From contig OZ024894.1 of NCBI GenBank assembly GCA_964017195.1, positions 926,001-990,000 of the forward strand: a stretch of 64,000 bases of DNA, given 5' to 3'. A program made the translations under genes and the position numbers. The notes beneath the pieces were generated by a model. It was not told the DNA's origin, ran no database searches, and was given only the letters and a program-made list of their open reading frames with translations. This stretch comes from Siderastrea radians (lineage: Eukaryota > Cnidaria > Anthozoa > Scleractinia > Rhizangiidae). Position 1 is the stretch's first letter; the number at the start of each line of letters is the position of its first letter. Shown piece by piece: positions 9,505-22,109 of the stretch.

Positions 9505-12113
9505 TCATTCTGCCAAAAGCATACAAGGTTCTGTTTCAGGATATTCGGGGAGGGACAAGTTGTACTTTTGAGCCAGTGAGTGCGGTACAAATCTGCCTCC
9601 TAGAAAATGAAACCTCCCCTTAAAGTGTTTTGCACAGAGTTTTGGAGCAGTCAGGGAAATTAAGAAGTCTGGTTTAATTCCAGCAGGATTTCCATCTTCT
9701 ACATGCCAACCTGCAAATTAAACAGACCAGAAGAAAACATCTTTCTTCATACGTACATGTAACCAAAGAAAGCACAACAGTTTGTATGGACCTGAAATAT
9801 GATCACCAGTTTACCATCAAAAAACCATTTGAGGAAAATCTTCTTGATACACACTACCCAGTACTCCTCCTTGGTGGGATGCTAGTCCCCAGTCCTTGGT
9901 ACAAATAATTATTGCAAAATGCTTGGCAAAGACAGGCCATGTAAAAACAACTGTTCAGAACAAAGGTTCTTATCCAATTAAAAAACATGATATGGTACAG
10001 AGACCACCATGGTAGATATCCTGCATGGGATCCTAGTACACGATTTTGTACATTTAGCAAAGATGTAGTCCCAGTCATGAATCTACAATGTAGTTCCAGT
10101 CCTGATCGAGCATGACTGAGACCACAACTTCAGTGACCTTGGATCGGTCCCCAAAGCACTGGCTGACTTGCTAGCAGATCACGATGTCTGTAGCAGTGTC
10201 AAGCGAGGGCAAGCCTTTGGTAAACAGAGACTACCTTGAAGATGGTCTCTGAGTACCAAAGGGAAGAAAGGTTAGACATATCATGTCAGTATACACGTTC
10301 ATCCAACTCACCTGATGGGATGTCCACTGAGCAAACAGGAATTTTGACATCTGCCAGTGTCGATAGTGCTTCAGCAAATGGTGGTCTGGCATTCCCTTTA
10401 AAACTGAAACCGAAAATTGCATCCACCACCAACCTATAATCATCATCTATCTGCTTTGATGGTGGCAGCTCACTGATGAATGGTATGTCCATCTTTTCAC
10501 ATTGTGTGACAAGATTTTTAAAAAGCTGTTTTTCTGTCCTCTTCGGGTAATATATCCTTGGATTGTAACCCTGAAAAAGTGAATAGATTTTACAATGTTA
10601 TTTAAAATTAACACGACTGCATTATTCCCCCAACAAACAGTTCTCTGAGGAAACACGATGAAAATTCTATTCTGATGTTGGTACACTTCACAGATCTAGT
10701 TATTGCTTGACCTCTTTTGACAACTTTACAAAAAGACATTCACCAGCACAAAGGCCAAGGGTAGGGTAATGACACAGTAGTCACAGCCCTCATCTTTCAA
10801 ACAATGAGACCTGGGTTGGAACCCAAGACTCCCCTAAGGCCTAGTGCCCACAAAGCAACTATTAAGAGCATTGCTTCCTTACAGCCCCTCCCACTGTGCT
10901 TGTGTATCATAGCTCCCCCCCCCCCTCTGCCCCACAAGCATTATGTTAAACTGATACTCATTTGTGAACATTGGAAAAAAAATTGCTTGTCCAAAGAAAG
11001 AGCACAATGGCAGAGACTACACATCAAAACACCCGCGTTCAGATGTGAAATCCAACATGCTAACTGTTCCACTATACCACTGCAACACTGTACCCAGACC
11101 TCTTTATGATTTAGGCTTGTTGTTATGTTTCTTCCATTGATGAAATTGACAAATGCATTTAAGTAAAGATATGGCTAACGTCACCTATTAATATTGATGT
11201 GGTGATTGTGAAACGACGGCAAAGATCTAATCACTGTTGAAACAATTTTTTTTGTTAATGAAAATCTATAAACGGTTAAGCTTATAACGACGGGGTACTT
11301 CCCGAAGATTTGCAGGGGGGGGGGGGGGGTGTGGTGCGCTTCTGGAAACCCTTACCCTATTTCAGACCAAAATATGTGAGTTCCCTACCCTATTTCTGAC
11401 CTGACCCAAAATTTGATACCCTATTTCAGACCATACCCCGACTCTATTTCGTTTGCATAAACATTTGAGAAGGGCTTTAAATTCCCAAACCTCAGTTCTT
11501 TGGAGAAGAAAATTAATAAAAAGGTACTAGCTTCTTGTAAGAACCATACCAGATCCCATATCAGAGTGCACAAACCTCACTCTATTTCAGACCAAAATGG
11601 TTAAAATCTATACCCTCAAAAACCATACCCTTTGGCGCCGCACATACCTATATAACTTTTTTAAGGGAGTCCCCCCCCCCCCCTCCCCTCAACGGGGTAG
11701 CTTATAAAAGGTAAAATGAAGCTAGGCAGTTTACAATGTTGACCATAAAACAGACTCACAAACATCTTAAGATGTCTCGCTGCAACTAAACCATCTCCTC
11801 CATTGTTACCGGGGCCGCTACAGACCAGGACATTCGGATGACTTGCTCCCCTGGGATAAGCTTTTGTTAAAGCTACAGCGACACTCAATCCAGCCAACTC
11901 CATAAGTTGATCAACACTAAACGAATACTCATTGAAGAGCTCTTGGTCAATTTTTTGGGCTTCTTCCTGGTTTAAATACTTCATTGTTGTTCTAGCAGTA
12001 TAGTATGATTTAAAGAAACGAGGAAAACGACCACAAAGCGAGGTCAGGCGAAAAATCATGAGTAAACTCACACCACTTAAAATGCCCAGGAGAACGAAAA
12101 ACTTCCAGGCCAT
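9505..12113 (-). CDS. NAXE: NAD(P)HX epimerase, three coding exons, 272 aa
   Basis: NAD(P)H-hydrate epimerase interconverts R and S forms of damaged, hydrated NAD(P)H so that the dehydratase can repair them; in animals it acts in mitochondria and cytosol and is also called apoA-I-binding protein. Coding exons (minus) are 12113-11760, 10570-10312 and 9710-9505, all with GT-AG junctions (phases 0 and 1) and an intact frame. Exon 1 holds a hydrophobic/basic leader (1-42), the family entry motif [15 protein letters not shown], and the nucleotide-binding loop GPGNNGGDG (100-108). Exon 2 holds IYYPKR, a CEKMDIPF segment and [12 protein letters not shown]. Exon 3 begins with the GW of the conserved SGW turn and carries [10 protein letters not shown] and FLGGRFVP. 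The length matches animal homologues. The start is the first ATG in frame; a codon five residues earlier is TTG. An inner ATG before KYLNQEE could give a cytosolic form. Introns contain SINE-like and C/G-rich repeats. Confidence 0.93.
10745..11100 (-). repeat. Possible tRNA-derived SINE in intron 1 of the epimerase gene
   Basis: Read on the minus strand, the segment begins with an A-box-like stretch (GCAGTGGTATAGTGG near 11092) followed by AACAGTTAGCATGTTGG. A B-box-like GGGTTCCAACCC lies near 10815-10826. The distance between the boxes is too large for a tRNA gene, so an insertion or two fused SINE copies are possible. Confidence 0.3.
11310..11690. repeat. Dispersed repeat with reiterated ACCCTATTTC units, bounded by poly-G/poly-C
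   Basis: ACCCTATTTCAGACC-like units recur at irregular spacing of about 35-60 bases between a run of G near 11317 and a run of C near 11672. Related segments lie at 14480-14740 and 62513-62700, so this is one repeat family. It lies inside intron 1 of the epimerase gene. Confidence 0.55.
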
Positions 12114-12129
12114 GCCCGCGATGTTCAAG

Positions 12130-12775
12130 ATGGAGCAGCGGTTATTCTTAGCAGTGATGTTTTGTCACACAACGAACTGGCTCACGCAACGCAAAATAAG
12201 GCAACAACTGTAGCTTTGTGCCGTTTAAAAATTCACAACACTTGGACTATTTGTTTTAAGTTACGATGACATTTTATTTTCTGTCGAAATAGTCATTGCC
12301 TGGTGATTGAATTCCTATGTGATGCGAGCTTGTGTCAAGCTACCAAGGTTTCCGACAGTGTGCAAAGGTGTCCCCATCAGTCCTTCGGCCTTCCTATCTA
12401 TATCCTTTGCTTGGTACCAAGGAGATTGCAGAGGGAAAGTACGTTTACCCCAGGACAGCGAAGTTAAAGGTTACTAAGGAATTTTTTTTTTTGGGGGGGG
12501 GGGGTTAGGGGGGTGGGGTTTCCAAGCGAGAATGCGAGCTTCATGACATTTCACGGACAATGCGCTTTTTACTCCAAAAGCGTCTCCCACGTGTCTTCGC
12601 AGGCGTAAGTATACCGTAGTCCCCTTTCTAGCCGGAGAGTAGTCTGTGTGCGTGAGACGCCGGTCCTATTCCGTTTGCTTCGGACGGAAAGGTGCGAAGT
12701 AAACGAAATAGGAGAACATTTGTAGATGTATTTAATTCAGTGAGAGGGTTTGTGGGCCGTCTAAGGTAAAGACCT
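12130..12775. other. 5' flank of the epimerase gene
   Basis: This stretch should contain the epimerase promoter (minus strand). I can point to no unambiguous TATA or initiator element. It has a T run followed by a G run (12482-12503) and an imperfect inverted repeat around 12665-12712 (CCTATTCCGTTTGCTTCG and CGAAGTAAACGAAATAGG). Confidence 0.35.
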
Positions 12776-13016
12776 AGGCCTGGTTCTTCGAAAACCGGTT
12801 AACATTAACCTGGGATTAAAATTTAACCAAGGTTGCTGTTTCTCTTATTCAAAACATGTTCTCCCAGCAAATTAAAAGTGACCGTTCAAAAGCAACCAAA
12901 GTCAAAATGTAGGGTTGCGGATTTACAGGAATCTGTACCGTTTGGCCAGTAAAATGGAATGAATAGTTACGCTATACCTGGGTAAGGTTAATCCTGTTTT
13001 GAACAACTGGGCCCTG
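12776..13016. repeat. 241-bp MITE (GGCCTGGTT...AACTGGGCC ends)
   Basis: The left end GGCCTGGTTCTTCGAAAAC continues through GGTTAACATTAACCTGGG. The right end is the imperfect complement, running ACCTGGGTAAGGTTAATCC through TTTTGAACAACTGGGCCC. A related segment with AACCCAGGATTAGCG lies near 20170-20350. Confidence 0.65.
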
Positions 13017-13044
13017 AGACTTGTTCGCAAAAAAAAAATAAACA

Positions 13045-13049
13045 ACAAC

Positions 13050-13085
<36 letters not shown>
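13045..13085. repeat. (TAA)n microsatellite
   Basis: About 13 AAT/TAA triplets follow a short CAACAACAA run. The apparent leucine-rich minus-strand frame here is only the translated repeat. Confidence 0.9.
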
Positions 13086-13086
<1 letters not shown>

Positions 13087-13089
13087 TCA

Positions 13090-15440
13090 TTATTAAGCCC
13101 TGAGGAAAACGCTGTTCAGATCGGTTAAAAGCCAAGATTCTATCTGATTCAGTGACTGAGGATGGATTTTGAATGAGTCATCTTTCTGAAGGAAGATTGT
13201 GGGTTCAAATCCCACCTCGAACTCAGAACTTTTTCTGAGTTCTTCTCTTCACACATCATTCTATTTTCAGAAAAGTGGCAGCTATTTTAGATAAATAAAT
13301 AAATGTTGGGTGAAAAAATACAAGAACGTTGTTTATTTCTAAGTATTTTATTTCAACTCAAATTGATTGAGTTGTCTCTTTTTCTTCTTTAATGAAGATG
13401 AACAAGGTTGGTTGATTCCGCTGTTAAAGTAAAACAATTTACAAGAAAAAAAATTAAAAACTGAATCCGTTGACTCAAAGTGACTGTGTATCTGTGTATG
13501 CTAAAAGAAACTGAGTGTGGGATCATGATAGAAGTCAGATGATGATTTGAAGATGGATGATCTTAAGTGATTGTTCCTCATCAGTAACTCCTGTTTTTCA
13601 GAAACACGGTCCACACCAAATACTATATATATAGCGAAAAATCCACTGTCTATTGGCAAACTCGCAGTACAATTGGCCACACAACGTCGATCATATTAAA
13701 GATTAGACCATGACACTATCACCTTGGTAGCTGTTGCAACCTAGTCAAATTGCCCCGATTAAAAGAACTAGTCCGTCAAAAGAGGTTGCTTTTATTGTAT
13801 TTATATCTTCTTATATACTTATTATTTTAAATTATATTTTATAATCTCCTGCCTAAATAGTCAAACTATTGAGCTGCAAATTCAAAATATCAATTTTAGT
13901 GATTTTTTGTGCGGTCAAATTTTATATCAATGACTCCATCGTGTATTCGAGGTACTGGCGTTTATTTGAGGTGCGGTGCTGAATCTGCTCCTTCATGCTA
14001 CTGAGTCTCGGATGAAAGTACTTCAGCTCAAGTCATTTTTCTCATTCCAATCTTTTTCAAAGACAAAGTAGCAGAACTATCGGTAGCAAATGGTTAGTCC
14101 ACCCTTTTAAAACACTGTAATTGAGTTATAGATTTTTGGGTTCTCTAAACAAATTAAAGTATTGTTTACCCATAATGACTTTTAATACCAGAAGCCGAGT
14201 TCAGCAGAAGTCACAAGTCTTTCTGCAGTTTTTCTTCATGATGCTATGCAAAGAGCAGTATTCTATGTATTTATTGCAGGAACTGGAATTGTCAACACAT
14301 GACTCTGTTGAAAAATCACATCACAAGCAGTGGTAATAAATGACGCCATTTCCACTCAATTCACATATCAGTGCCTCATGCATTATGTACGAGATACATT
14401 AAGGTTGTAAGTGTATCTCTGACAGCCACTGTCCTTCTATTGATATCGAACCTGGCACTTAAGGCAACTAACACCTGAACTTCCCGGGGGGAATTTGTAA
14501 AGTTTTCGGTGGGGGGCGTATACTTCAGGAACTCTGAGAACCTTACCCTATTCCACACCGGCCATGTTGAGCTGCAAACCTATTCTGGACGAGACACAAA
14601 ACATCCCTACGGCCCATCCCAAACTCGTCAAGTATCAATTCCCAGTTTCCTGATAAATGTTTCTTCATTCTTGACCAGACCTCTCTGCTTTCTATACCCT
14701 ATCCCGGACAAAACCGGCTGAAATTTACGCCCTACGCAGCGGCCCATTCTCATAGAACTTAGTGGGATTAGGAGTGCACCTTCTCCTCGTTTTTGGACCC
14801 ATTCACTGAAGAATCAGATTAATGAACGATCATACAAATGACCAAAGAAGCAAATATATGAACATACGGACTGATAGGCGGATAGATGAACGGACTGATG
14901 GACCGACAGAGGATCCTCAATGCCTTTTCGCAGCATCTCTATTTAATATTGACGGGAAGCCAAACGAGTTTGTAGGGCAAGTATATACATATTTTATTAA
15001 GCTCATCGCTTGCCTGTAGTTGGAACCGTTCCTGAAAAAAAAAAACAGATAATATAATAAGTCTTCGAGAATTGACCGCTGCAAATGCATCCTGGATAAG
15101 AGGCCACAGGTTTTTAGATGAAATTTCAAAAGTGCTGAACTCAAAATTTATTTCTGTTACCATCACGTACTTCGTATATAATATTCTAAACGCACTGTGG
15201 TTTTAGTCGGAGGACCTAATATAAGGGCAATGCGACCTAACGGTTGACTATCCAGCCTCTCTTCCATGGGTACGTGGGTTTTTAGATGCGTCTTATTATT
15301 GCATTGGCGGGTAGCAGCGCGGTGAATATAAGATACTTTCACTAAGTCCCCTACGTCACGAATTTTGTAGGATGGTTGTCTCACTCCGGATGCTATCAGT
15401 CATTTGTATTGATTTTCTCAGTACTAAGTGAAAATACAGT
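13090..15440. other. Intergenic region without a supportable gene
   Basis: Overlapping short open frames on both strands show no domain. GGGTTCAAATCCC at about 13200-13212 matches the tRNA B-box and T-arm, but no cloverleaf fits around it. Positions 14860-14920 hold an irregular GGACTGATGGAC-type simple repeat. Any ShKT exon for the astacin copy on the minus strand should lie here or beyond, but I could not find one. Confidence 0.4.
14480..14740. repeat. Second copy of the ACCCTATTTC repeat family
   Basis: It starts with a CCCGGGGGGAA/GGTGGGGGGC section and contains ACCCTATTCCACACC and ACCCTATCCCGGAC units like those at 11310-11690, but is shorter and more diverged. Confidence 0.45.
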
Positions 15441-15460
15441 ACTAAACTGATATCACATAC

Positions 15461-18272
15461 CAAGGATTACTCTTACATCCCCCACCGCCAGTATTTTTGC
15501 ATTTGTAAAGCAGATTCATCTGTTTGACGTCAGTAACACTGGGACCACTCCTCTGACCGATGGTTACCTGGGAACAAATAAAAATTAGGTCTCGTGCATA
15601 AGTTAATGATTTTCCTTTCCTAAAGCAAACAATCACATTATTAGTTTAATTAAAAGTTCTTAAAACAAGCACAAGCATATCAGAGGAGTTTCTTCTTTTG
15701 TTTCGATATTTAATATGATTATTGCTATTTAATTCAACTTTTTTTAATTTTCTTATCGTTTATATTTTTGTGTTGTTTTTGGTTTTCTTCGTGTTTGTGT
15801 GCTTGCTTTCAATAGGACGAATTTGAACCTTCAAGCATCAACTGCGTTAAATTAACGAAATTTAGAACGTCAACCGACATGTGAGAGTATCTTATGAAGT
15901 CAGTAAAAAGGCAAAGTGTAGAAATTGAGCTCTGCCTATCAAAATCGCTTAAAAGCCGCTTTTGTACCATTTTTGGTGCCTTTTTTGGTATCCACATATA
16001 GCCACAGCCCTTATACCACTTAGCTCCGTTTCGTTGTAGTCACTAATACCCCAGACTTAAGCTTTTTGACTTCAATTGTTGGCTTTCCGTTCTTGCTGAA
16101 ATATTTAGCCCCATAATGCATGACGCTCCCATAATCGTACGCAGTTCCAAGGGAATCAATGGACGAAGCAGAATACTTTCTGAAGTTCCCGCGTATCCTT
16201 GTGAAAAGAAAAAAATGATAATAAGTGATGACAATATCGACCAGTGTTTGCTGATCTGTAATCTAATCACATCGACTTATGAAGATGTATGTATGCAACA
16301 TTTTGTAATAAGCCATTGCTTAGTGATAGTGAGGGAAAGCCAAGGACACTTAAGTTTCTTAAATTAAAATGCGCTGCAAAGTCTTCTATAGAATCGATGC
16401 GTGTTTACTGTTATTACGTTTGAAGGCAAAGAAAGAATTGAAAACATTGTTGGACTGACTGTTGAGTATTTAACGCTAAAGATTTTTCAAATCAGTTTAC
16501 GAACCGAGCTAGAAGGTGCATGCCCTTTACCATTCTAGCCGAATCCCCTTGATAAAAGACATCGGGAAACGGGAAAAAATCACCGTTTTTTTTTCTGTTC
16601 TCTGTTTGGAAAGACTACCTCTGGAGAAAGAACATATTTTTTTCAATTTGACGACTTGCAACAGAACTTACATTTTTTTTATGCTATAGGAAAACGCGGG
16701 TATCCACTCGCCATCCTTGATGTTCTCAAAGTTAATTTTGACATAATTGTCTCTATCAGGTCGGGACTGCTCGTGATGGAAGCCGAGGGCGTGGGCTGTG
16801 AAGACAGAATTTAAGCAACTGATGAGGTTTCATTTCTAACAACCCGTTATATTAATTAAAATTTCCTTATTTTTCCCAATGTAAACAGCAAATTTTCAAA
16901 AGAAAGTTTTTAAAAAAGCCCTCAAACTCGATCTAAACAATGTGCCTTACCAATCTCATGAGCCACCGTTCCCATATGCCAGCAGCCGCTGGCCAAATTG
17001 ATTGTCTGTTTGCCACCAATTTTTGCCTCCATGTTGATCCCTGTCTTTTTACTGAGCATTGTTATTGGTTATTCACAGTAATAAAACGTCATTATTATGT
17101 CATAATCCCCAATTTTTTTCCCATTATTGTAGCTTATTCTATTTGATCATGGTGGCTATTTTACAAGGGGGAGCCAAGCGCAATTAAACAGTACCCAAAA
17201 ATAATTTGATACGAATACATGCAAATAGAAACAAATTTACAAATGGTAGCGTCCAGTGTATACGGTACAACTCCATTGGGCCATTGTCGGTTAACTTGCT
17301 ACTAAGGCTTCCCGCGTATCAGTGGCATCCACATCAAGTCCCATGTCAATGGCGAATCGTTGGGTTGGAGTTAAGATGATGTCACCCTCAAATAAATTTG
17401 GGTCACTGACATTTTCTACAGTGAACAATTAAAAAAACAATCGACAATTAAAATTAGAAATAACCAGCCGAAACAATCATTCAATTAACTAAATAGCAGT
17501 TAAGTCAGACGGATCCTTAACATTTGTAAAAGTTCACAATGTTATATTTGCAAAATCACTTCTTCAAAAGGAACTATATATATTGTAAGTATATATAAGT
17601 ATCTAATATACGTATACTAAGACACCAAATCAACGAAGAATTGTTGGTCACGTTTTATGACACAAACTGACACTTTTTACAATTTAGAGGTATAAACGCA
17701 GTGTCAAAAGAAAAACAGTAATTGCCAAACTTACAGTTGTTGTTGTTGTTGTTGTTTTTTTGCTTTGTTTGTTTTTTTGACGAACCGGCTGGCGATAAAC
17801 AACGGATACAAATAATACCCTTGCAAGCAGGTGAGGGAGAATAATAAAACTCTTGTAAGAACAAATATACCTCTCTTGACTAGCAACAGATATTATATTA
17901 AAGAGCACTATAATATTGTATCGTATTGTACATTTTATTGTTATATTATTATTACCACATTTTGTGTGAGCTCACGTTTACACAAAGCCGTGAAACGATC
18001 AAAGTTTCGTCGACGAGGAATTCGAAGAGTGACGTAAAAGCGTGCAAAACGCTGCAGCATTTAACGAGTATTCAGAGGGTAAAAAAACATATGTACAATG
18101 GAAACGAAGAAAAACCTAAATGCAAACGTTTCTATCGTGCGAACATCATGACTCCGATTTATACCCACATACAAAGAGTCCAAGAAGATAAAAGTTTCCA
18201 CTTAAATAACTTACCTTCCGGGCTTTCGGCAAATGCCACACCGGCTACAAATAGGAGTAAGAAGAACTCCAT
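15461..18272 (-). pseudogene. Astacin metalloprotease copy C, damaged, minus strand
   Basis: Astacins are secreted zinc endopeptidases made as proenzymes. Recognisable minus-strand exons are 18272-18215 (signal peptide, MEFFLLLFVAGVAFA), 17415-17241 (propeptide with the FEGD aspartate-switch motif, then QWPNGVVPYT at the mature N-terminus), 17040-16953 (ends in the first HE of the zinc site), 16795-16712 (rest of the HExxHxxGFxH site plus EQSRPDRDNY), 16197-16050 (Met-turn SVMHYG) and 15567-15461 (VTIGQR, Cys-rich tail). Damage is visible. The exon that in copies A and B encodes the region around SSLSC is absent, and only 200 bases separate its neighbours. Exon 2 contains at least two frame breaks and exon 6 one, each a missing base in a short homopolymer. 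Exon 4 is four bases shorter than in A and B. The intron after the zinc-site exon would need a GC donor. I found no ShKT exon downstream. It is a decayed gene, or partly a consensus-error artefact. Confidence 0.75.
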
Positions 18273-18299
18273 GATGACTGCAAATGTCTTGTTTGGCGT

Positions 18300-21200
18300 C
18301 TAACTACGATCCGTGAAGGTAGTTTATAACCTCACAAAAACGCAGACCTTTAAATCATATTACAACCTTTCATCTGTGAACCTGGTCAATCACATCTGAA
18401 AGCTGATTAGATTTTCTTTGGAAGCACCCAACACCTGTTGTATTATACCCTTTTTTTGTGCTTTGTGTTCCTTTGTTGGTTAGCCACAAAACGTAAGACA
18501 ACAATTTATGACACTACGAAAAAAAGCCTTTAGCATAAAACTTAAATAATTATTTATCGTAAAGACAACAACACTGTTGATGAAAACTATATGTTTGCTG
18601 TTCGTCTGAAACTCAGTGTAAAGACCAGAAGAAATAAATCAAGGCAAGCAGCAGTAGGTACATATTGAGCTATTGATCGCCATGCATGATTCCATGAGTC
18701 TTTTCTTTTTATCTCTCTAGTTTTCCTGTGGTCTTTATATTAAACTGAGTTTCAGACAAAAGGCCTTTTTGGTGTTTCTCATGGTTCAGTTTTTTTTTTC
18801 GCTTGTCTTTACACTGTGTTTCAGACAAAAGGCCCTTTCAATTGCTGCTTCTCATGATTCAGTTTTTTTCTGGTCTTTACACTGAGTTTAGATTAACTTA
18901 GTATCACCTTTGGATTCAGTGGCAGCCTTTTTCTGTTGCTATTTGCGGGAGAGGGCGGGGGGAGTGTTGTCGTTACTTTCGAAGTTCGCTCCCTTTGGGT
19001 ACATAAAACGTGACAAAATGACATATGAAATATGAATCACGCCCATTCTTTTTATTTCAAAAGTTATATGGTCCTTAAAATACTAAGTGTGTAGTCATTA
19101 ATGCGAAGAGTTACCGGTAGTATCTCTTCGTTAGGGATCTTAGCTTGGGCATTACCTTCAGGACTTATAAGACATAACAATACTCTGATAGCAATAAGCG
19201 TCAGAAAAGGAGACCTTCGGCATTATACTTCTATCGTATGAAACAAATACTGGAATGTTTTTGTTATCAGCCATTGCCGTCTGCCTAGCTGGACGAAAGC
19301 CAAACACGTTAAAAAATTGAATAATGCAATTATGTGTTCTGATTATTCAGTCTTTGTTTGTTTTATTAGAATTTAACACAGTGTTGATTCAAATCCATGG
19401 AGACAGGTTATCCTCTTCCGTTCAGATTCAATGACCTATTGGCATAATCTTTCAAAATGCTTACTCTCAAATCATAAAAAAAAATCTGAATGAACAATAC
19501 CACATACATTCTCTATGAAAATCAATATCAAGGTTTTGATAAAAATGCCATGCGATGCTGTCAAAAGTAAAACGCATGAGACTCAGCCTCAACAACCTCA
19601 CAAGAAAACCCTCAATTTGAAATCTTAGGAATTATAATACGACAAGGCATTTTGAATGCAAACGCGCACCGATAAAAAAATGCAAATTTCCCACATGTTA
19701 CTGAACCAGCTTGTTCGGTCCGTATAAGGAGATCAATATTGCTGCCATTCTGACTTGTTTCTGGCGATAGCGTCTTACATCTATATTAACAAACACGTAC
19801 GCGAAAAGAAAGTTAAGTTTAAACATGTCGCTTTCATGCCAGAAGTTTCATCACGATCATAATTGTGCTCTCTCCTAGACACACAAGCAAACCTTCAAGC
19901 TAACCACAAAACAGTTTAGCTTCGAATTGTTTTCGGCCCAAAAAATCTTTGAAATCAAATCAACCACATGGGCGGTTTGTATAGCAATTCAGTGTGCTTA
20001 ATAGTGAACTATGAACAATGCTCTTTCTAATCGCGGAACAGGTCAGCTATATAGAAAGCGTGTTTCTTCTTAGTGCGACAGTCTACCTAGAAAATATTCG
20101 TAAAATAAGATCGAAGCGGAAAGAGCTGGTATGATAAGGCTGAGAATATTTAATTGTCAGCAGACGCGGGTTATTCAAAGCATGGTTAAGCTAACCCAGG
20201 ATTAGCGCCAATTTTGGGTCCAGTTTTATAGCTAAGAGATGGGGATTCCTGTGAAATATAGCTTCGCTTTGCAGTTTTACTTTGGCTGGTTAAGTTCAAA
20301 TTAAAATTATTAGTGAAAAGAGAAACCTTGGTCCACTTTTATCCCAGGATTAGCGTAATCGGTTTTTTAACAATCGGACACAGAATTTATATCATTCTGG
20401 CGCCTGCAGCCTCGAAAAAGCTCATTTATTTCCTCATTGTTGACTCCATGCTATTCAAGCCTACGAACAGTTCCAATCAGTCACTGCAGTTTATAACGTC
20501 ACGCGTTGTACTCAGTGGAATTGGTGATCCTATAATCCCAAGGTAATTTCCACAATTAGGATTCTTCATTTGCATGGGATAGCGAGCAGTACCATCCGCC
20601 AGCCAGCCATAGCAGGTGAATCAGATAGCAAGAAGAGACAGTAAATGTAACCACGTATTTATCACATGATATTGTTCATAAACGCACAAAATTCGGCTTT
20701 ACCTCGGTGTAAGAACCTGTGAAACTCACTGAAGACGTAAAACAAAGGAAACAAATACATTTTAAACAATACCGTACTAAATTACTACAGCAAAACAAAA
20801 GCTAACAAACAAACAAAATCTTGTCAGGTTCTTAAACCGAGGTAAACCCCAAAAATCTTTGATTGGCACACTTATTCTAATAGGTGACGTCAACGATATC
20901 TTTGCTATACAATTATTCAGCACATGTTTTCCTTGATTATTAAAGCAATCATACATGCATCTACCTTGCGAGCAGTTGGAGTACGCGAAACCAACAGCTC
21001 TCAGGGTAACATGCATCAAAGGACCTCTCAAACGTAACTAGATTTTAAAATAAGCAATTCCCAAAGAGACTCAACCCTCTTCTAGCACGTAAAACTCGTT
21101 GCTCTTTTATTCACAATCTTTTATTTTCGCGGTTCACTACAGCTGTCCGTGGGATTGACCTTGAATGCAACCCAGCGTGACAATGAATATTAATTCAGAC

Positions 21201-22000
21201 TACACCCAGTACGTAGTGCGGTGTCATTGTGCTGCCAGTTTCCAGATCGACAAAGTTGCCGTGAGAAGCAAACCTACAACGATCTTATTTTCAGCTTAAA
21301 GGTAGCAGTGTTGTGTTTCTGAAATTACATATTTTTTATTGGTGATTTTCTTTAGGCTTTGGACCTAAACAAGAGCTTTTTTTAACTGAGGCGGTCGTTA
21401 GGTAGCGAGCCGAAGGCTAATCATCAAAGTAGTTTATCCGGCCTCAAATTAAAATTGCACAGAAATGTCTCCTACGTTTGAACCATTTTGCTTCACGTCA
21501 TTAAACAGTAGCTCCTGTTTTTGCGATAAGGCAGAGAAACGTTTTCCTAGTTGAATGTTCCAGCATGTCATCAACGTTTGGGGATAATGTTTAAAGTCCG
21601 GAACATCATTGTTTTGGATAATCTTTAAGAATAGATCTGTGTAAGTAAATGGGGCGCGAAGGAATATTTCAGAAATTTCAGAAATCTTCAAGAAATGGTT
21701 TACATGAGGGCTAAGATTCAAAGAACGCTAGAAAGAAATAAGGCTTCATTAGGACTCTTGGCCTTTGTCAGTACAAGTGTAATTGTACCGTCAAATATAC
21801 ATACCATCATCTGCATAAGTTTGCATAGCTCATACTAAACAAACTGAACCATAGTCTAAAGAAATGTACTTTGCATATCTCATATTAAATGAGCTTTAGA
21901 CCGCCACTCATGCATGCAGGGCCTCTCTATTTCTCCGTACCCCCAACAGTAAAAGATAACTCACGCTAACTGGACCAACGTGTTGCCGTTTATTAGCACT
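18300..22000. other. Intergenic region, repeats only
   Basis: No coding sequence that I can support. It contains the 72-bp repeat array at 18604-18893, a degenerate relative of the 12776 MITE near 20160-20350 and otherwise AT-rich DNA with short, unrelated open frames. Confidence 0.45.
18604..18893. repeat. Three-copy degenerate direct repeat with an inverted satellite copy
   Basis: GTCTTTAcActgagtTT-type units followed by CAGACAAAAGGCC start near 18729, 18803 and 18870, at intervals of about 70 bases. Ahead of them, 18604-18628 carries the same motif inverted (GTCTGAAACTCAGTGTAAAG). Confidence 0.6.
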
Positions 22001-22008
22001 TTATATAG
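22001..22008 (+). promoter_or_regulatory. Candidate TATA box of the hydratase/isomerase gene
   Basis: TTATATAG lies about 100 bases before the ATG. A possible 3' splice site (TTTGACTCAG) sits about 23 bases before the ATG, so a short 5'UTR intron is the alternative reading. Neither is proven. Confidence 0.25.
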
Positions 22009-22109
22009 TAATCGGTCTTGTGCATATCATAGGCGAACCGTAACATGCAGACACTAAAGCTAACAGTGTGTATTTATTTTGACTCAGGCAAGCTTGTACT
22101 CTAGTCACG

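Noticed and set aside
12923..13135. Leucine-rich minus-strand frame
   Set aside because: It is the translated (TAA)n microsatellite.
13190..13215. tRNA gene suggested by GGGTTCAAATCCC
   Set aside because: The T-arm is good, but no acceptor stem, D-arm or anticodon arm fits upstream; at most a SINE relic.
14822..15019. Asp/Arg-rich plus-strand frame
   Set aside because: It is driven by an irregular GGACTGATGGAC-type simple repeat and has no downstream domain.
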